From positions 28,387,407 through 28,451,406 of the forward strand of contig OX377202.1 of NCBI GenBank assembly GCA_947396885.1: a DNA stretch of 64,000 nucleotides, in the 5' to 3' direction. Each line of letters begins with the position of its first letter. Within the stretch, counting starts at the first letter, position 1. Origin of the DNA: Heligmosomoides polygyrus polygyrus (Eukaryota > Nematoda > Chromadorea > Rhabditida > Heligmosomidae). The notes below the pieces were generated by a model. The model was given only the letters and a program-made list of their open reading frames with translations, ran no database searches and was not told where the DNA came from. A program made the position numbers and the translations under genes. This document shows positions 37,510 through 49,440 of this stretch, piece after piece.

Positions 37510-37680
37510 CGCACGCTGCGATGAAGCCCGCCACGTCCGCTGCGTTCGCTGCGTCGGCTGCGCTGAAACTTGCCACGTCCGCTGCGCTCAACCCAGCCGC
37601 GCTCGCCGCGTCCGCCGCGATAAGTCCGCCGCGTCCGCTGCTCCCACCGCTTCCGAGGATGTTTACTGCTGACGGCGCAT
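37510..37680. repeat. GC-rich Ala-codon-like degenerate repeat
   Basis: Short units of GCCACGTCCGCTGCG / GCGTCCGCCGCG type give an Ala-rich reading in one frame. It is very GC-rich relative to its flanks. Confidence 0.6.
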
Positions 37681-37924
37681 GAACTGTCGATGGTGGCATG
37701 CTGATCCCATCTAATGTGTTTATGAACAGACTGCCAAAGAGATGCAAAGCAAAGAACATTGTGCGATTGCTCTCGGTACGGGTTCATTGACCTTCACCTT
37801 CCATTTTCACTTCATTTTTGCATCCGTCCCTTACTCCATTTTCATCTGCATTTCTGTATTTTCACACTGCCGCTGACCTTTTCCTAACCCATTTTCATTT
37901 CTGTTTCAATCTATGCACATGCTA

Positions 37925-38385
37925 TGGACTACGTTCCTAGCGTGGCCCGCCACACCCGAAGCCGGCGAAGCAGGCGACGGACGCTGGCTGAGGAATCATC
38001 CCTAGCTACGTTTGGACTACGTTCCCCAGCGTGGCCTGCCATACCCGACGCCGGCAAGCCTGGCGCGGCCCGCACATCCAGCGTACGGCACCGGCGAAGC
38101 CGGCGACGGACGCTGGCTGAGGAATCATCCCTAGCTACGTTTGGACTACGTTCCCCAGCGTGGCCTGCCATACCCGACGCCGGCAAGCCTGGCGTGGCCC
38201 GCACGTCCAGCGTACGGTGCCGGCGAAGCCGGCGAGAGACGCTGGCTGAACAAGCATCCCAAACTTTGTTAGGGCTACGTTCCTAGCGTAGCCCGCCACA
38301 CCCGAAGCCGGCGAAGCAGGCAAGCCTGGCGTGGCCCGCATGTCCAGCGTACGGCGCCGGCGAAGCCGGCGACGGACGCTGGTCA
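37925..38385. repeat. 129-bp tandem array, about 3.5 copies
   Basis: GACGGACGCTGG landmarks lie at 37976, 38105 and 38234 (129-bp period), then at 38371. Each unit contains hairpin-prone GCCGGCGAAGCCGGC and GTGGCCYGCC blocks. Because 129 is 43 codons, both strands stay open across copies, so the long ORFs here are artefacts of periodicity. The array is GC-rich, unlike the LINE it interrupts. Confidence 0.9.
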
Positions 38386-40663
38386 ATGGTATACATAAAG
38401 AATAGAAACGGTGAAAGAACTCTCTGAGGGACTCCACTTAGACCGGTGTATCTCGTAGAGAAACTCAGTCCAACTCTAACAGTCATGCCCCCGTTGAACA
38501 AGTAGGACTGAAACCAGCTAAGAAGATTCCCTTGAACAGCAAGCATTTCTAACTTTGCTCGTAGTTTTTGATGACAGACCTTGTCAAAGGCCTTGGAAAG
38601 ATCAACGTATATAACGTCTACAAGTTTTCCAGTGTTGATTGCTCGGCTGAAGTCATACACGGTATATGCAAGATTTCTCAACGCAGAAGCATCTGGTAAG
38701 AAGCCGCGCTGTTTCGGCAGAATGATGTGAAATTTGCTAAGTCATGAAAGGAGCTTCCTATATATTCTTTTCCATGACTTTTCTCGCAGTTGGAGTGAGA
38801 CTAATAGGACCGAAATCGATGGAGTTGCTACCGGGTGTTTTGGGAATTGCCGTCACAATAGCTTCATTCCATATCTGTGGCACCTCTCCCAGTATTAAAG
38901 AAAACTTGAACAGATACGCAAGAGGCTTGGACAGGGTACTATAGCATTTCCTATAAACTATCTGTGCGCTGTCTTCATATGGTTCGGAGGTATAAGGCTT
39001 TAATTTTTTAAGACAGAAATTTCGCTGGGATGGAAATAAATATTGGTACAAATGTGCTTGATAGAACACACATTGTGCATCTGTGTATTCACACTCACGT
39101 CTTTCCTAGAACACACTAACAAAGTATTCTGCAAAAGCGGATGCTTTCCCTTATCAGTAACTAAGTCATCACCACTCTTATTGGTAGGCCTCGGAAGGGA
39201 GTTTCTAGGTTTGATCTTGTGTTGATACAAACTACAAATGTATTGGAATATTCTCTTGTGAGCACCGAGACGACGATCATAATTAGAAAAAATTTCTTTA
39301 TATGATAATTAAGATCACTGCAGACGTTCTTATAAGCATTGCTGTTCAAAGGGGTTGGTAGTTTATGAAATGAACGTTGCTTGTGCTCAAGCAGGTCGAG
39401 TATATGAAGCGGGTACTTAAAGTCAGCGGCAGTGTTTTCTTAAACGGAACAAACGTCAAAAAAGCACTGTGAAGGATTTTACAGTACCTCTGGTAAACAT
39501 CGTCCATGGATGTATAGTGGTCAAATAATTCTAACCTAACTATTAGACAAATAATTATTCAATGCAGAATAGTTAACCTTGAGAAAATTTGGAAGGAGAG
39601 ATGCCTCTAAATCGACATATCTAATAGGCAGCTTGAATGATACCATATTGTGATCGGATGTTGCTAATGGTGGAAGGATATTTATGTCAGAAACATTCAA
39701 GCATGATGTAAAAACAAGATCAAGAATGGCACTTTTATGTGTAGGTTGGCTAACATGTTGTTGAAGAACGGCATTCTGAAAAAAGAACGTCTGCAGTGAA
39801 AAAAACTGCAGGTGAGCAGAAATAACAGCATTATTTCCTCGGAAGTTCACCCAGTCGATGATCTGTAGATTGATGTCGCCCAGTAGGATAGTGCTAGTAT
39901 GCGTTGATACAAATCCTTGAAGTGTCTCAATCAATGTTTCATTCTCGCATCTTAGGACGCCTTCTCGGGTAAGAATAGGTCGAGGCATAGTACACCCGCT
40001 TTCCCAGGAAACCCGAAAACATGAGGAACAGTACTTAAATTGCCTTTACTACACAACATACACCATCTCCAGGACGTGTCTTACGGTCACATCAATAGAT
40101 CATATATGCTAGACCGCCCACAATTTCGGAATCGTTAACATTCTCAGGAAGCCAGGTTTCTGTGACAAACACAAGGTCCGATCTATAATTTGCTAGTAGT
40201 GCATGAAAATAATCGATCTTATTAACTAAACTACGAGTATTTAGTAAATAACACTTCGAGTGACTACCATGCAAGCTACATGTTTCCTGATCTCCGAGGC
40301 AGGTCGAATGCACGCTTCAACTCACCGCGATACACGACGACCCATTCACGGTCAGCTCTGCCTCTCGTGCCTGCTGCCTCAATTCGTAGTCATGCCTTCT
40401 TTTCTCAGCAGTCACACTACGTCGTATGCACAAATGAGGGAATCCACAACTACGAAGAATGCGAGCGTTCACGAGAGCATGGCGCCAATGGGAGACGGAC
40501 GGCGGAACCACCTTGACTAGGCGTGGACGTTGGGTATCAGGCTTTCCCATTCTATAAACCTTCGACGAACGACACTCTGCATTTAGGACGTCTTACAAGG
40601 GAAGGGTCTGAAGCTATGTCTGAACGGGAGCTAGTCATATAGGGAGAAGCCCACCCCTCAACT

Positions 40664-41806
40664 AGAATAAAAATGTCTATTTTTTGCCAAGTCGTTAAAC
40701 CCAAAGAGAAGGGGGTCTTTAAAGTCACAATGGAACACGGCGCATCACGAGTTCGGGGGGTCTTGTACGCCCACGATGCCTCTGCTAACTGGCGGCTCGG
40801 AGCGCATTGGAAGTGGGGTTGCGTCGTGCAAGGAAGGCCGGGGGTTTGGCTCTTGTGCGCTGCTGCATTTTTGCATTTCGACTGACGTTGAGATTTGGGG
40901 GATTCTGACGTCTGTACCATTTTCAGACGTTTTCTGCACATTTTCTAGCTGTACGCTGTGGAGAGTACCTTTCCTGCGACTTGTTTACTGCTGACCGAAT
41001 TTTTAACCATGTCTTCGCCAACTTCAGGTTGATGTGCTTTAGTATTCTTCTCTTCTAGAGTTCTTTAGTATGCTGGCCGTCCATTCCGCCAGCTTGATTT
41101 CTTCACTCGAAGGTTCCTTGTCTAAATGTGGACCACACTTCAGCGGGAGCAGGTGGATCAGCACTCGAGCATTTTCAGACATTGTTGTTGTTCAAAAAAA
41201 AATCTTCAGCAGAACTCTGATTTCCAGGTGACAAGCAAAGATGAGGGAAACGGTGCCGTTTATGTTAATTTGTGGGATCCACAGACCCAGTTTCTCACTT
41301 GAACCACCTCCGACATCACATCCTGGTCTCCTTTGAAAATCGAGCGAGATGGCTTTTCCCGAGGTCATTGGTCGATGTATGGAAACAGACTGTGAGGAGG
41401 TAGCTTTTACACGTTGCCTACGTTGCCCGTATTGTGCCCTGTGGTGTTTTATGCACCTTGTACCTGTGTATCACTGATGTCGAACATTTCTAGGCCATCA
41501 TATTGAATACCACAGCATTCAGCTGGAAAATTAGGCATAAAAATGTCTGAAAATGGTAGAATCAGAATCCCCAAATCTCAAACAGTCAGTTGAAATGCAA
41601 AAATGCAGCAGCACACAAGAACCAAACCCCTTACCTTCCTCGCATGAAGCAAGCCCCCTTCCACTGCGCTCCGGGCTGCCTGCCGGCAGAGGCATCACAA
41701 GCGTCCAAGACCTCAAAACTCCTGATGCGCCGTATTCCATTGTGACTTCAAGGACCCCTACCCTTGGTATTAACGACTGGCAAAAAATAAACAAATTTTT
41801 ATACTA
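40664..41806. mobile_element. Long inverted-repeat element, arms of about 280 bp
   Basis: 40664-40945 and 41537-41806 are inverted complements over nearly their whole length. Paired landmarks are TTTTTTGCCAAGTCGTTAA with TTAACGACTGGCAAAAAA, and TTTGGCTCTTGTGCGCTGCTG with CAGCAGCACACAAGAACCAAA. A spacer of about 590 bp separates the arms and holds a short minus-strand ORF. The ends read ATAAAAATG(T) and TTTTTAT. It has no transposase, and it lies just upstream of the 5' end of the CR1-like LINE. Confidence 0.8.
41039..41182 (-). CDS. Small 47-codon ORF in the spacer of the inverted-repeat element
   Basis: ATG at 41182-41180 to TAA at 41039-41041 encodes a charged peptide (begins MSENARVLIHLLPLKCG; includes EPSSEEIKLAEWTASIL). 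Its amino-acid composition is protein-like, but I know no homologue. A second protein-like minus-strand stretch at 41863-41990 (MSAAELQRKAIEMNKDPAIE) lies outside the element. The two may be relics of one gene family or unconnected. Confidence 0.3.
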   Translation of the reverse strand: MSENARVLIHLLPLKCGPHLDKEPSSEEIKLAEWTASILKNSRREEY

Positions 41807-41862
41807 ACAGAATCACCTCCTTTCCTTTTTTTCTGAAAATTCCTAAGGAATTCTCCGAGCTG

Positions 41863-42060
41863 ACGCCATTAAAACTCGCTCGATGGCTGGGTCCTTGTTC
41901 ATCTCGATGGCTTTACGCTGCAGTTCGGCAGCCGACATTCCAGCAGATTCATTCTCGTCGTCTGGCCTATCCTACGTTTCTCCTGTTTCCTGATGTTGAG
42001 TTGAACTCCTAATCATCTTCCTTGCATTAGTCAGCTGGAGATTTGGAGTTTGGAGAGATT
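41863..42060 (-). pseudogene. Protein-like minus-strand segment, unknown
   Basis: The frame reads LQLTNARKMIRSSTQHQETG, then an in-frame TAG, then DDENESAGMSAAELQRKAIE and a stop after SARRIP. The hydrophilic, helix-prone composition looks like real coding sequence. The stop may be part of an intron end (ACGTAG|GATAGG) or an inactivating change. Family not recognised. Confidence 0.3.
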
Positions 42061-42299
42061 TTGATACAGAGAGTTATTTGAAACGCACGTGAAGACTGAA
42101 AGTGGGGTTGCAATAGATTAAACCGAAATGAGAAGAAATGACAGCCAAACTACAAGAGCGAGAACTGTTGCCAGCAACAGCTAACAGAAAAAAGGAAAAT
42201 GTTAATATGAACAGCAATGGAAAAGGCTAGAAAAGCAGAGCTCCAGAAATACAACAGCTCAGCGATGCACACGATGTGTTGACGTCATAACATATTAAG

Positions 42300-43250
42300 G
42301 ATTTGTTTCAAAAACGCAGGCAAAAAATTTATAGCAAAGGCAAAAATTTTTAGTGAAGTATATTTTACAAATGTCAATAAAACTAAAAATAGTAAAACTG
42401 TATACAATTTTAAACATTCTGTACCTACTTGATTACATTTTGGGCAATTGTTTTTACAAACTAGGAACCTCTGTTTTCAAACAAACTTGGGTGTTCCTCA
42501 AGGAGGGAACTTCACCCCTTGTTAACAGATATGACTATGTCCTACTTCGAATATATTTCTTCTGTTAATTACAAACTTATAAGCAACAGTATTTTTGTCC
42601 CCTTTAGATGTATGGACGATCTACTTATCATAAACAATATGTCTACAGACAATGTAGCGAACATTTTAAGTAGAGTTTATAACAACTTTCAACTGGAACC
42701 AACAGATCTCACTCCCTTAGATTATAATTACTTGGATCTCGAAATAAAATTTTTTTATAATAATAAAGTTTCTACAAATCCTTATAACAAGACAGATAAT
42801 TTTAATTTTGATGTTAAAAGACTACCTAATGCACGATCATTCTAATCTTTAACTATTAAGAAAGCTACTATGCACAGAAACACTTCGAATCCCTAGGACT
42901 ACATATTTTCAGATTTTCTAACACGTAGTATTAAGCTTAAACATTCTTTGGCTAGTAATGATTCTGATGAAAACATCATAAGTTGTTCTATATTTAAATG
43001 TGTTATTATGAATTAGTTCATACTTTTCAAGTATGGAATTAATAACTGTGACTGGCATAAACATTTAAATGAACTGCTCTGAGGAAACGTCTTGAACACG
43101 ATTTATGAAACAACTTTATTTGGCTTAGATTAGTTTGGCAATATAGCCTTATACAGCTATTAACACTACTTTCATATATTGATACATACCTATACTATAC
43201 TCGAATAAATTCACAATTGTAGTGCGGTTTATTGAACATTTCCAGATAAC
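42300..43250 (+). pseudogene. Penelope-like reverse transcriptase, C-terminal part
   Basis: Frames carry GVPQGGNFTP (motif B, with one frame change inside), LLTDMTMSYFEY, then FRCMDDLLIINN (motif C, MDD). YLDLEIKF and KTDNFNFDVKRLPN follow. These are the motifs that should come after those at 34800-36310, and both parts are plus-strand and equally A/T-rich. No GIY-YIG endonuclease was seen. Assignment to Penelope-like elements is my inference from motif wording. Confidence 0.5.
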
Positions 43251-43725
43251 GAAGTTTAGTCTTAGCTGTAACCGGTGCTAATTCACTTCTTGTTGAGATG
43301 ATATCTGTGCAATGTCTGACCTTTTCTGTTAATTCAGAAGTTCTGTAACTTTTGTAGCGGTTCGTCATCGATTCTGAGTGACTTTATTTGATCGGTATAG
43401 TCGCTTTCCACCCCTGTTAGCAGTTAACGCGCTCTATATAGAAGACCTTCAAACTCGTGGCGCCAGGCAGGTTACTATCAAAAAATGAGATTTTATGATT
43501 TTCGTTTGAAATCCTACTACATCACCGCTTTCGGTCACTTGAGCTTTTTAACTCCATTTCAGGTACGTTTCAGGTATCATCGGCTTACGATCGCTGCATT
43601 CTGCTATTGCTATTACTCTTTGCTTTATTCATAACTAATTTTTGCGACATGCTATCTATACGGTCGACTCTACCACTCTCGGAGTGCGGTAAGCGTTTTT
43701 GATTTTTTTAGGGATCTCCCTCCTT

Positions 43726-43815
43726 ACTGAGGGGTTCCGGGGAGATGCTTAGTCTTTTTTACATTCTCTTACTTTCAATCGTCTAAGGGAAGGAACGAAA
43801 CGACTGTAAGGTTTT
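43726..43815 (+). repeat. Dispersed repeat, copy 1 of 2 (second at 62780-62876)
   Basis: TCCCTCCTTACTGAGGGGTT ... CTTACATCCG-like ... TAAGGGAAGGAACGAAACG corresponds block by block to 62780-62876 (CCCTCTTTACCGAGGAGTTC ... TAAGGGTAGGAACGATACG). Confidence 0.55.
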
Positions 43816-46164
43816 TTTCGTGTCCTTTGATTGTTTTGGTGTACAGTGATTGCATTTTTGGCTTATTGCAACTGGAACGAACAAAGGACAGTACGTTCTT
43901 ATCCCAAGAGTAGTATGTTTTCCAGTTCCCTATGACGCCTTACAATGCAGATTCAAGAGGACTCTGTGCGTTTGGCCTAGGCAGTTTGGCCTAGGCAATG
44001 GCAACAAGAGTCAAGAACAAACATTCGATAAAGTCGGTGCACCCAGCCCAGTATTTTCTTATGGTCAACTGTACGTTGCTGCTCGAGAGTTCGACATAAG
44101 TCCCATACGCAAATTTTATTGTCACCATCAGGGCTCAAGACGATATTAAACGTGATATTCACGGAGATTCTTCAGTAAAAGTTACATTTTCGTTGTTCTA
44201 TGAATACATTTTCTTGAAGAGCACTATGATATCCTCGAGCTCCCGCTAGCTTTATTTTAGGTGTAGCGGCTCGGGAGTCTAGTAGATACTAGTCTTTGCT
44301 CCGGTGCGTCCACTCTTTCTCCTACAGTGCATAACACGAATTCAAGTAAAGCTTTATCTTCTGATAAAGTTCAAAATGACGACGACATAGGGCACGGATC
44401 AGCCTGAAGAGGCGTCAGCAGGACGGCTGGGCTGGCGGGGCTAAACACTTCCCCCGATCCGAAGGCGGTGCCCGTTTTCTTTTATTAACGGCCCCTCTTA
44501 TCGGTGATCCGTCAAACAGCTGGGTGGCACGGGATTACGTTGACCTTATCTCGCTAACCTTCTTCGTTCGAATGGCGTTGTGGCGAGGGGAGGATGGGTC
44601 AGCTGTCTTAGTGATACACCCATCGCGATTCTGACATCGACATATTTGATATTTGTCGGAATCTCGACAAATTCCGCAAAAGAAGATGTTTCGACAATTC
44701 CGCATCGAGGACGAGGGCTCTCGCCCTAGGCCAACCTTGCGCGGACGATGATGTCATCGAAAATGGGTATTTTCGAAATTGGGGAATTCTTTCGTCCAGA
44801 CTTCGACCAAAATCATCTAGACGATTACTTGGGAAGCTGGTTACGAATCCGACGTCCTGCTAAATCTGTATATACGCTTGTGTAGATCTCGAGAAGACGA
44901 ATCAAATGGTTCCAGCGGTTTCTCAAACAACTATAACTGAAGAAGCTATGAGCATGCGTCGGTTTGCGACGGATTAATCCGCGCGACGGTATTGTATGTA
45001 AAGGAAGTAGTACATTTATTTACATAAGTTTGAGGTGCCTCGGTCTCAAGAGCCGTGTGGCAACAAATTGGCGACCTTCTATATCCAAATTATTAGTCAT
45101 CTTCAGCTATTCCGGTCTTCGTATTTGGGCTCTATCGAGACTAGGCGTTCGATGAGAGGTTCAATGAGTTCTACCGGACCCGATCCTTTGCACATATCGA
45201 TCGTTTGTTGCTATGATCGCCAGCAGAGGCCCTGTGTGCTGGCCTTTCAGGGCCTTCCCTTTTTTGGCAAGGGACCATTACTTGTCACTCTCGCAGACAT
45301 TCTTTTTGATCGCTATCTCATCGACTGCTTCTGCTATAACTAAATTCAGAAGCCGTAAACAGAGCCTTATCAACGCAAAAACACTGCCTTAGAGAGAATA
45401 TGAGATACCACCGTCATTAGCACTAGAAAGCTCACTGATGATTCGGAAGCGCCCGCCTACATCAAGACGATTGCTGAGTTTCTTCTTTTCTACAAGGGTC
45501 GGTTCAGTGTGCTCTCTATTGAAAACGAGAAACTATATAGTGAAATGCGTTTCCTTAGGGACGAAAATCCTCGCCTACGCACCTTCTGGAGGAACCTGTT
45601 ACTGATGCTTTGTCTAATCCTGTCAACTCCCTCTCGATCCAAACCTATTTTGCAAGTTTCTCATAGAAGTCTGCCGTCTGCTGTTGATTGCTGTGAAACA
45701 AAAGAAATATCGCGCTCTTTATTTGTCAGTAGTGTACCGGAGTGTAGTAGCGATTATGACGATTATGCTAATTATGACTTCGATTGCATCAGCAGGCTGT
45801 TCTCATTTCTTGCTATTCCATGTAGGCCCGTTTCAGTTTATAGGCAAGCGCTCGAAACGGCAGCCGAAAATCCTGAAGGTCGTTCTCTCATTCAGTTATT
45901 TCTCTAATACTGACATGGAGAGGGCGCATCTTTTAAATTGCCTTTCCGTGGTACCTTCATCCACCATTCTCCCAACACCTCTCAGGCACAATTTTAGATC
46001 AAGGCCACCTTCCAGACCCTACACCAGTTCATTATTTCAAGGTGCTCCTCGTGTTGCTCGTAATGATTGTAATCGCTCTCCGTCCAATTATCCGATGTCA
46101 GATGTTGATATGAATTGTTCTACTGCCGAAGCGTTACGTGCCTTCGCAGACGGGACAACTGTCG
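43816..46164. other. Repeat-rich region without a recognised gene
   Basis: It contains the inverted copy of a dispersed repeat (44432-44546). Overlapping open frames at 45509-45907 and 45684-46322 run into dispersed repeat copy B. One starts with a helical, coiled-coil-like stretch (SIENEKLYSEMRFLRDENPR). These ORFs may be a decayed retroelement gag. I cannot name the family. Confidence 0.4.
44432..44546 (-). repeat. Dispersed repeat, inverted copy
   Basis: Reverse complement of 26951-27079, sharing GGGGCCGT, the TGACGGATCACCGATAAGAG core and CCCGTGCCACCC-like flanks. Confidence 0.7.
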
Positions 46165-46421
46165 TGCCACAGACAGTTGTCGGTACACCCAGCTGTCGCG
46201 TTACATCGCGCCTCGTCTACGAAGACAAAGCCACGCCTGGCTTCTTCAGTCTTGACTTCGGCTCGCCCTCGGCGGCTCGGGCCAGCCTCGTCAGCCCACT
46301 ACTCGTCTCCACTCCGCTATAGAACTCGTGCTTTCCCATAATAAAGATATAAATCAGCTGTATGTAAATACACAAGAAGGCAACTCCCTGCTTCAAGATA
46401 GGCCCCTAAAACCTATAACTT
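46165..46421 (+). repeat. Dispersed 250-bp repeat, copy B
   Basis: Starts GCCACAGACAGTTGTCGGTA and ends near CCTATAACTT, with AATAAAGATATAAATC inside. Homologous to copies at 24287 and 53141. Confidence 0.75.
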
Positions 46422-46429
46422 GATACGAA

Positions 46430-48300
46430 GGCCCATGGAGATTCTTGTGGTACGTAATGAACTTTCATTTTAATTAAATTTTCTTCGCAGGAATAGTAAA
46501 AAAATTTTGCCTACTTACTAACAGCCTAGTTAGCCAGTAATTGTAATTGACACCCCTCCCCGCTCTGACCCTACTTCGGACGATCTGACGACTGCCGACC
46601 CGGAGGACTGCCAGACCCTTACAGACGAGCAACTTCCTTGTCGATCGACTCTTTCTAGTGCCTCGCGCGGTGTAGATCGTATTTCAAAAAATATTCAATA
46701 CGCATATTAAATTCAAAGATAAAGCGCGCGTAACAACATACAAATCCATTTCTTAAGCCGTGAGCAATATAGTTTTCGCGAAGGCCTCGTGAGAGACTTT
46801 GCTCCAAGATCAGTGTGCGCTGGCGTAAGTAATATCCTGACCGTACACTGTGGGCTACGCACTCCCGTTTCAGAGGTGGCTAGTGGTATTCCCATACAGG
46901 AGTGGGTTACTTACGTTTGTCCCACAAATGGATTCTGTACTAAGACCTGTACACAAGGAAATACCTAAGGACATTAGTATGCATAGTAAACCCTTTCATT
47001 TCTTTCATAGTCCTGGCGACGAGATCCCACATTTCAACGGCTCCTTTTATATCTATCTACCTTTTATATCTATCTATCTACTTCGCATAATTCATTGTTG
47101 TTATTATTTTGGTGAATCTTCTTTATTTGGAACCTAGGTGAGAATTGGTTGTCTTGACGAGGCTGCCCTGGCAATTGCGGCACGCTCCTTTTTCACCCAG
47201 ACCAGACTCCTGACATGAAGCTCACGTGAAAGGCCTGGAGTCGACTCTGTTCAAGAGAAAGGACCGGACTTGCACGGGCAGTTGTAAGTTTCAGTTTTCG
47301 GCCACATCAGGCTACGTCCTGGATGTGGGCCTTTTATGCAATTCACGGGATTATTTTGGATGGTTTTTGCCTAGCCGTGCCGAGACTCCGAGAAGCCGGA
47401 AGAGATTTTCCCCCCGAAGGTACTTTTATGAGACAAACGGATCTTATAATCCAAGGATGATTCGCTCTCGTGAGGGATGACAACGTCATCTCCTGAGTTT
47501 TCCTTCACCAACCGGTCTGAGATTAAAGCTTCTCTGCTTGCAATCTCAGTCCTTCTCATGTATTAGTATTTCTCACAGTTTTTAACTTCATGGATCGCGC
47601 CTACGTTATTTGCTTTATTTCATTACACGAATTTCCGCCGACTGTGAAATAAGGACTTGTTCGCCATATAGTCATGACTCTAAACAAATAAATAAATAAA
47701 ATACGCCGTGTACAAGGTGAAAAAAAACAGGATATCGAACTCCGATCCAGTAAGTCTTCCCTGCAAACGAAGTTTATTCTGAGAAGTTCATAAAGTTATC
47801 CAGCTTTCAATGGCGCAAGTTTCCGACGCACCTTTAGCAACACCGGGTAGCGGATCCTATACGCACCAGACGTCTGCTGTTTGATTAGAGTGCGCTGGCG
47901 ACTTGACACCACGTTCCCGCGTAATTATGCAAGTTGCAAGGCCAGGTGGGATCAGGGACGGCTCTTCTAAAAACGACAGGGTGTGCTTGTCGGTGGTCCT
48001 GGCAGTCATATTACTACAGCGCACCCCATAAATTTCCTCGTCACATAAATTACAACCGACCAACTGTCCGACCAACTGTCCGACCACCAGACACCAGCGG
48101 GACGCTTCGGTCCGATGGTAAATCATTCGGCCACTGTATTTGCACTGACCAAGAAGATGGACATGCCCAACCCGAGTATGCCGCCTTCCACGTGGTGTGA
48201 CAAGTTTTTCATACGTGAGTAACCGAAGCCTCTTCGGATTCAGTATTTATTGTTGGAAAAACAACATCCACAATCAAGCAATAAGCGATCACCGGAAGCT
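46430..48300. other. Intergenic, no gene recognised
   Basis: No conserved motif. Open frames at 47226-47480 (plus) and 47857-48126 (minus) have mixed composition and no splice support. A GACCAACTGTCC repeat is seen near 48060-48082. Confidence 0.4.
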
Positions 48301-48302
48301 CT

Positions 48303-49440
48303 TTAGAGGTTTTCAGTAACAGAACCGCCACCTTCGGTCGAGCCAATGCCGGAGGACGCATCGTGCTCCGGGTTTCCCTGCATTGACGCCGAGATACCCC
48401 GCTCGGGGAAAAGCTCTCGATAGCGTTGATGAATGAAGGCTGTCACACTCTCGGCACGCTGAAAAAAAAACATTTTTTGTGTGTGAAAAATACATTTAAA
48501 AAATGTTCGATAACTTACCCAAACATAATTCTTTGTGGCGTCCCGTTCCTGCGTGAGGCGGCACTTCGTAAAGCAGCATTTGCTGTTATTGTCCTCCCTT
48601 TACCATGCGATACGCCGCACAAATAGTTCATATACATCCCCACCAAAGTCCTCAGCGTCGAAATTGCATTCGGCGCAACTACCCATCTAACATATACACA
48701 TATTAATATGTATTAAAAAATAGACAACCTCCCACCGGGAAGCGGCGGATTACGGCCACGCACCATTTGCTGGAACGCATTGCACAAGAATAGCTCATTG
48801 TAAAGCAGAGCATGAATTCCTATTAAAAAAACTTTCTACATATTTTCGAGAAATAGCTAGGGACCTTTTACCAAACATTTTCTTCTCCAGCAAACAATTA
48901 CAGTCTTTTATTGAAAAAACACAAGAACAACGGCGACGATGGCGCTTGGTTGCCCCACCCTTGATGGGCAAGTGCGGAATTGCTCATCAGTTGTAGCGTC
49001 CCTCGGTTGGGCGTGTGTTGAACGTGAGTTTGGGTTCACCTCCGCAGGCGAAGAACAAAAAGTTGCATTCCGTCTGCATTTCCGCGATGACCTGAATATT
49101 TAAGAAGTTTTTTTAATATAATAGTTTTAAACATCACTTACCTTTGCGTCCAGCCCCTCCTGAAATGCTTCGTCAATCTTCTCCCGGAAGATCGTTTGTT
49201 GATGTTCCATGAGATTTTGCAGGGAAACGGACTCCGCCGCCAAATTACAGAGCCGACGATCAACTTCGTCGATTTGACGACGGTAGTCCTCCCGAGTGCG
49301 CTGCCGATTCTCACAACTTTGACAAGCCTGAAAGTGTTTTATATTATCATATACATTTTTATATTTTTTATGAAAAATATATGTATATTACAAAAATAAC
49401 GCCTCCATTTGAGTGTCCGCGCCGCCTGCTCCCGGGACGT
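48303..49440 (-). CDS. Unrecognised multi-exon coiled-coil protein gene
   Basis: Well-supported exons (minus strand): 49327-49142 (62 codons, coiled coil with QRTREDYRRQIDEVDRRLC and EHQQTIFREKIDEAFQEGL) and one starting at 49091 (VIAEMQTECNFLFFACG). The latter either runs to a stop at 48987 or splices at 49040. If it splices, phases fit an exon at 48819-48729 (IHALLYNELFLCNAFQQMV), then either 48686-48519 or shorter exons leading to 48458-48303. That last exon begins RAESVTAFIHQRYRELFPER and ends SVTENL before a stop. A possible first exon with ATG lies near 49437. Borders include GTAAGT donors and TTTTCAG acceptors. I cannot assign a family, and the 3' part could be a separate gene. Confidence 0.5.

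Larger units (their letters stand above)
36690..40550 (-). mobile_element. CR1-like LINE, nearly full length but interrupted and frame-broken
   Basis: Read on the minus strand from the right: an ORF1 tail at 40317-40550, then an apurinic endonuclease (YLLNTRSLVNKID and FVTETWLPENVND at 40092-40313; LLGDINLQIIDW and SDHNMVSFKL at 39536-39988). The RT N-terminal block follows at 38758-39069, and RT motif A (VIYVDLSKAFDKV) and B (SGVPQRVLSPF) at 38390-38681. Motif C, altered to QYADNVKIYG, is at 37197-37393, and a C-terminal part at 36793-37097. About 1 kb of tandem arrays separates motifs B and C. The second Asp of the YADD catalytic pair is Asn, so the RT would be inactive even without the breaks. 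Confidence 0.85.

Noticed and set aside
37924..38437. Long ORFs of 91 to 132 codons on both strands
   Set aside because: They are generated by the 129-bp tandem array, whose unit is a multiple of three with no stop in several frames; the right part merges into the LINE frame.
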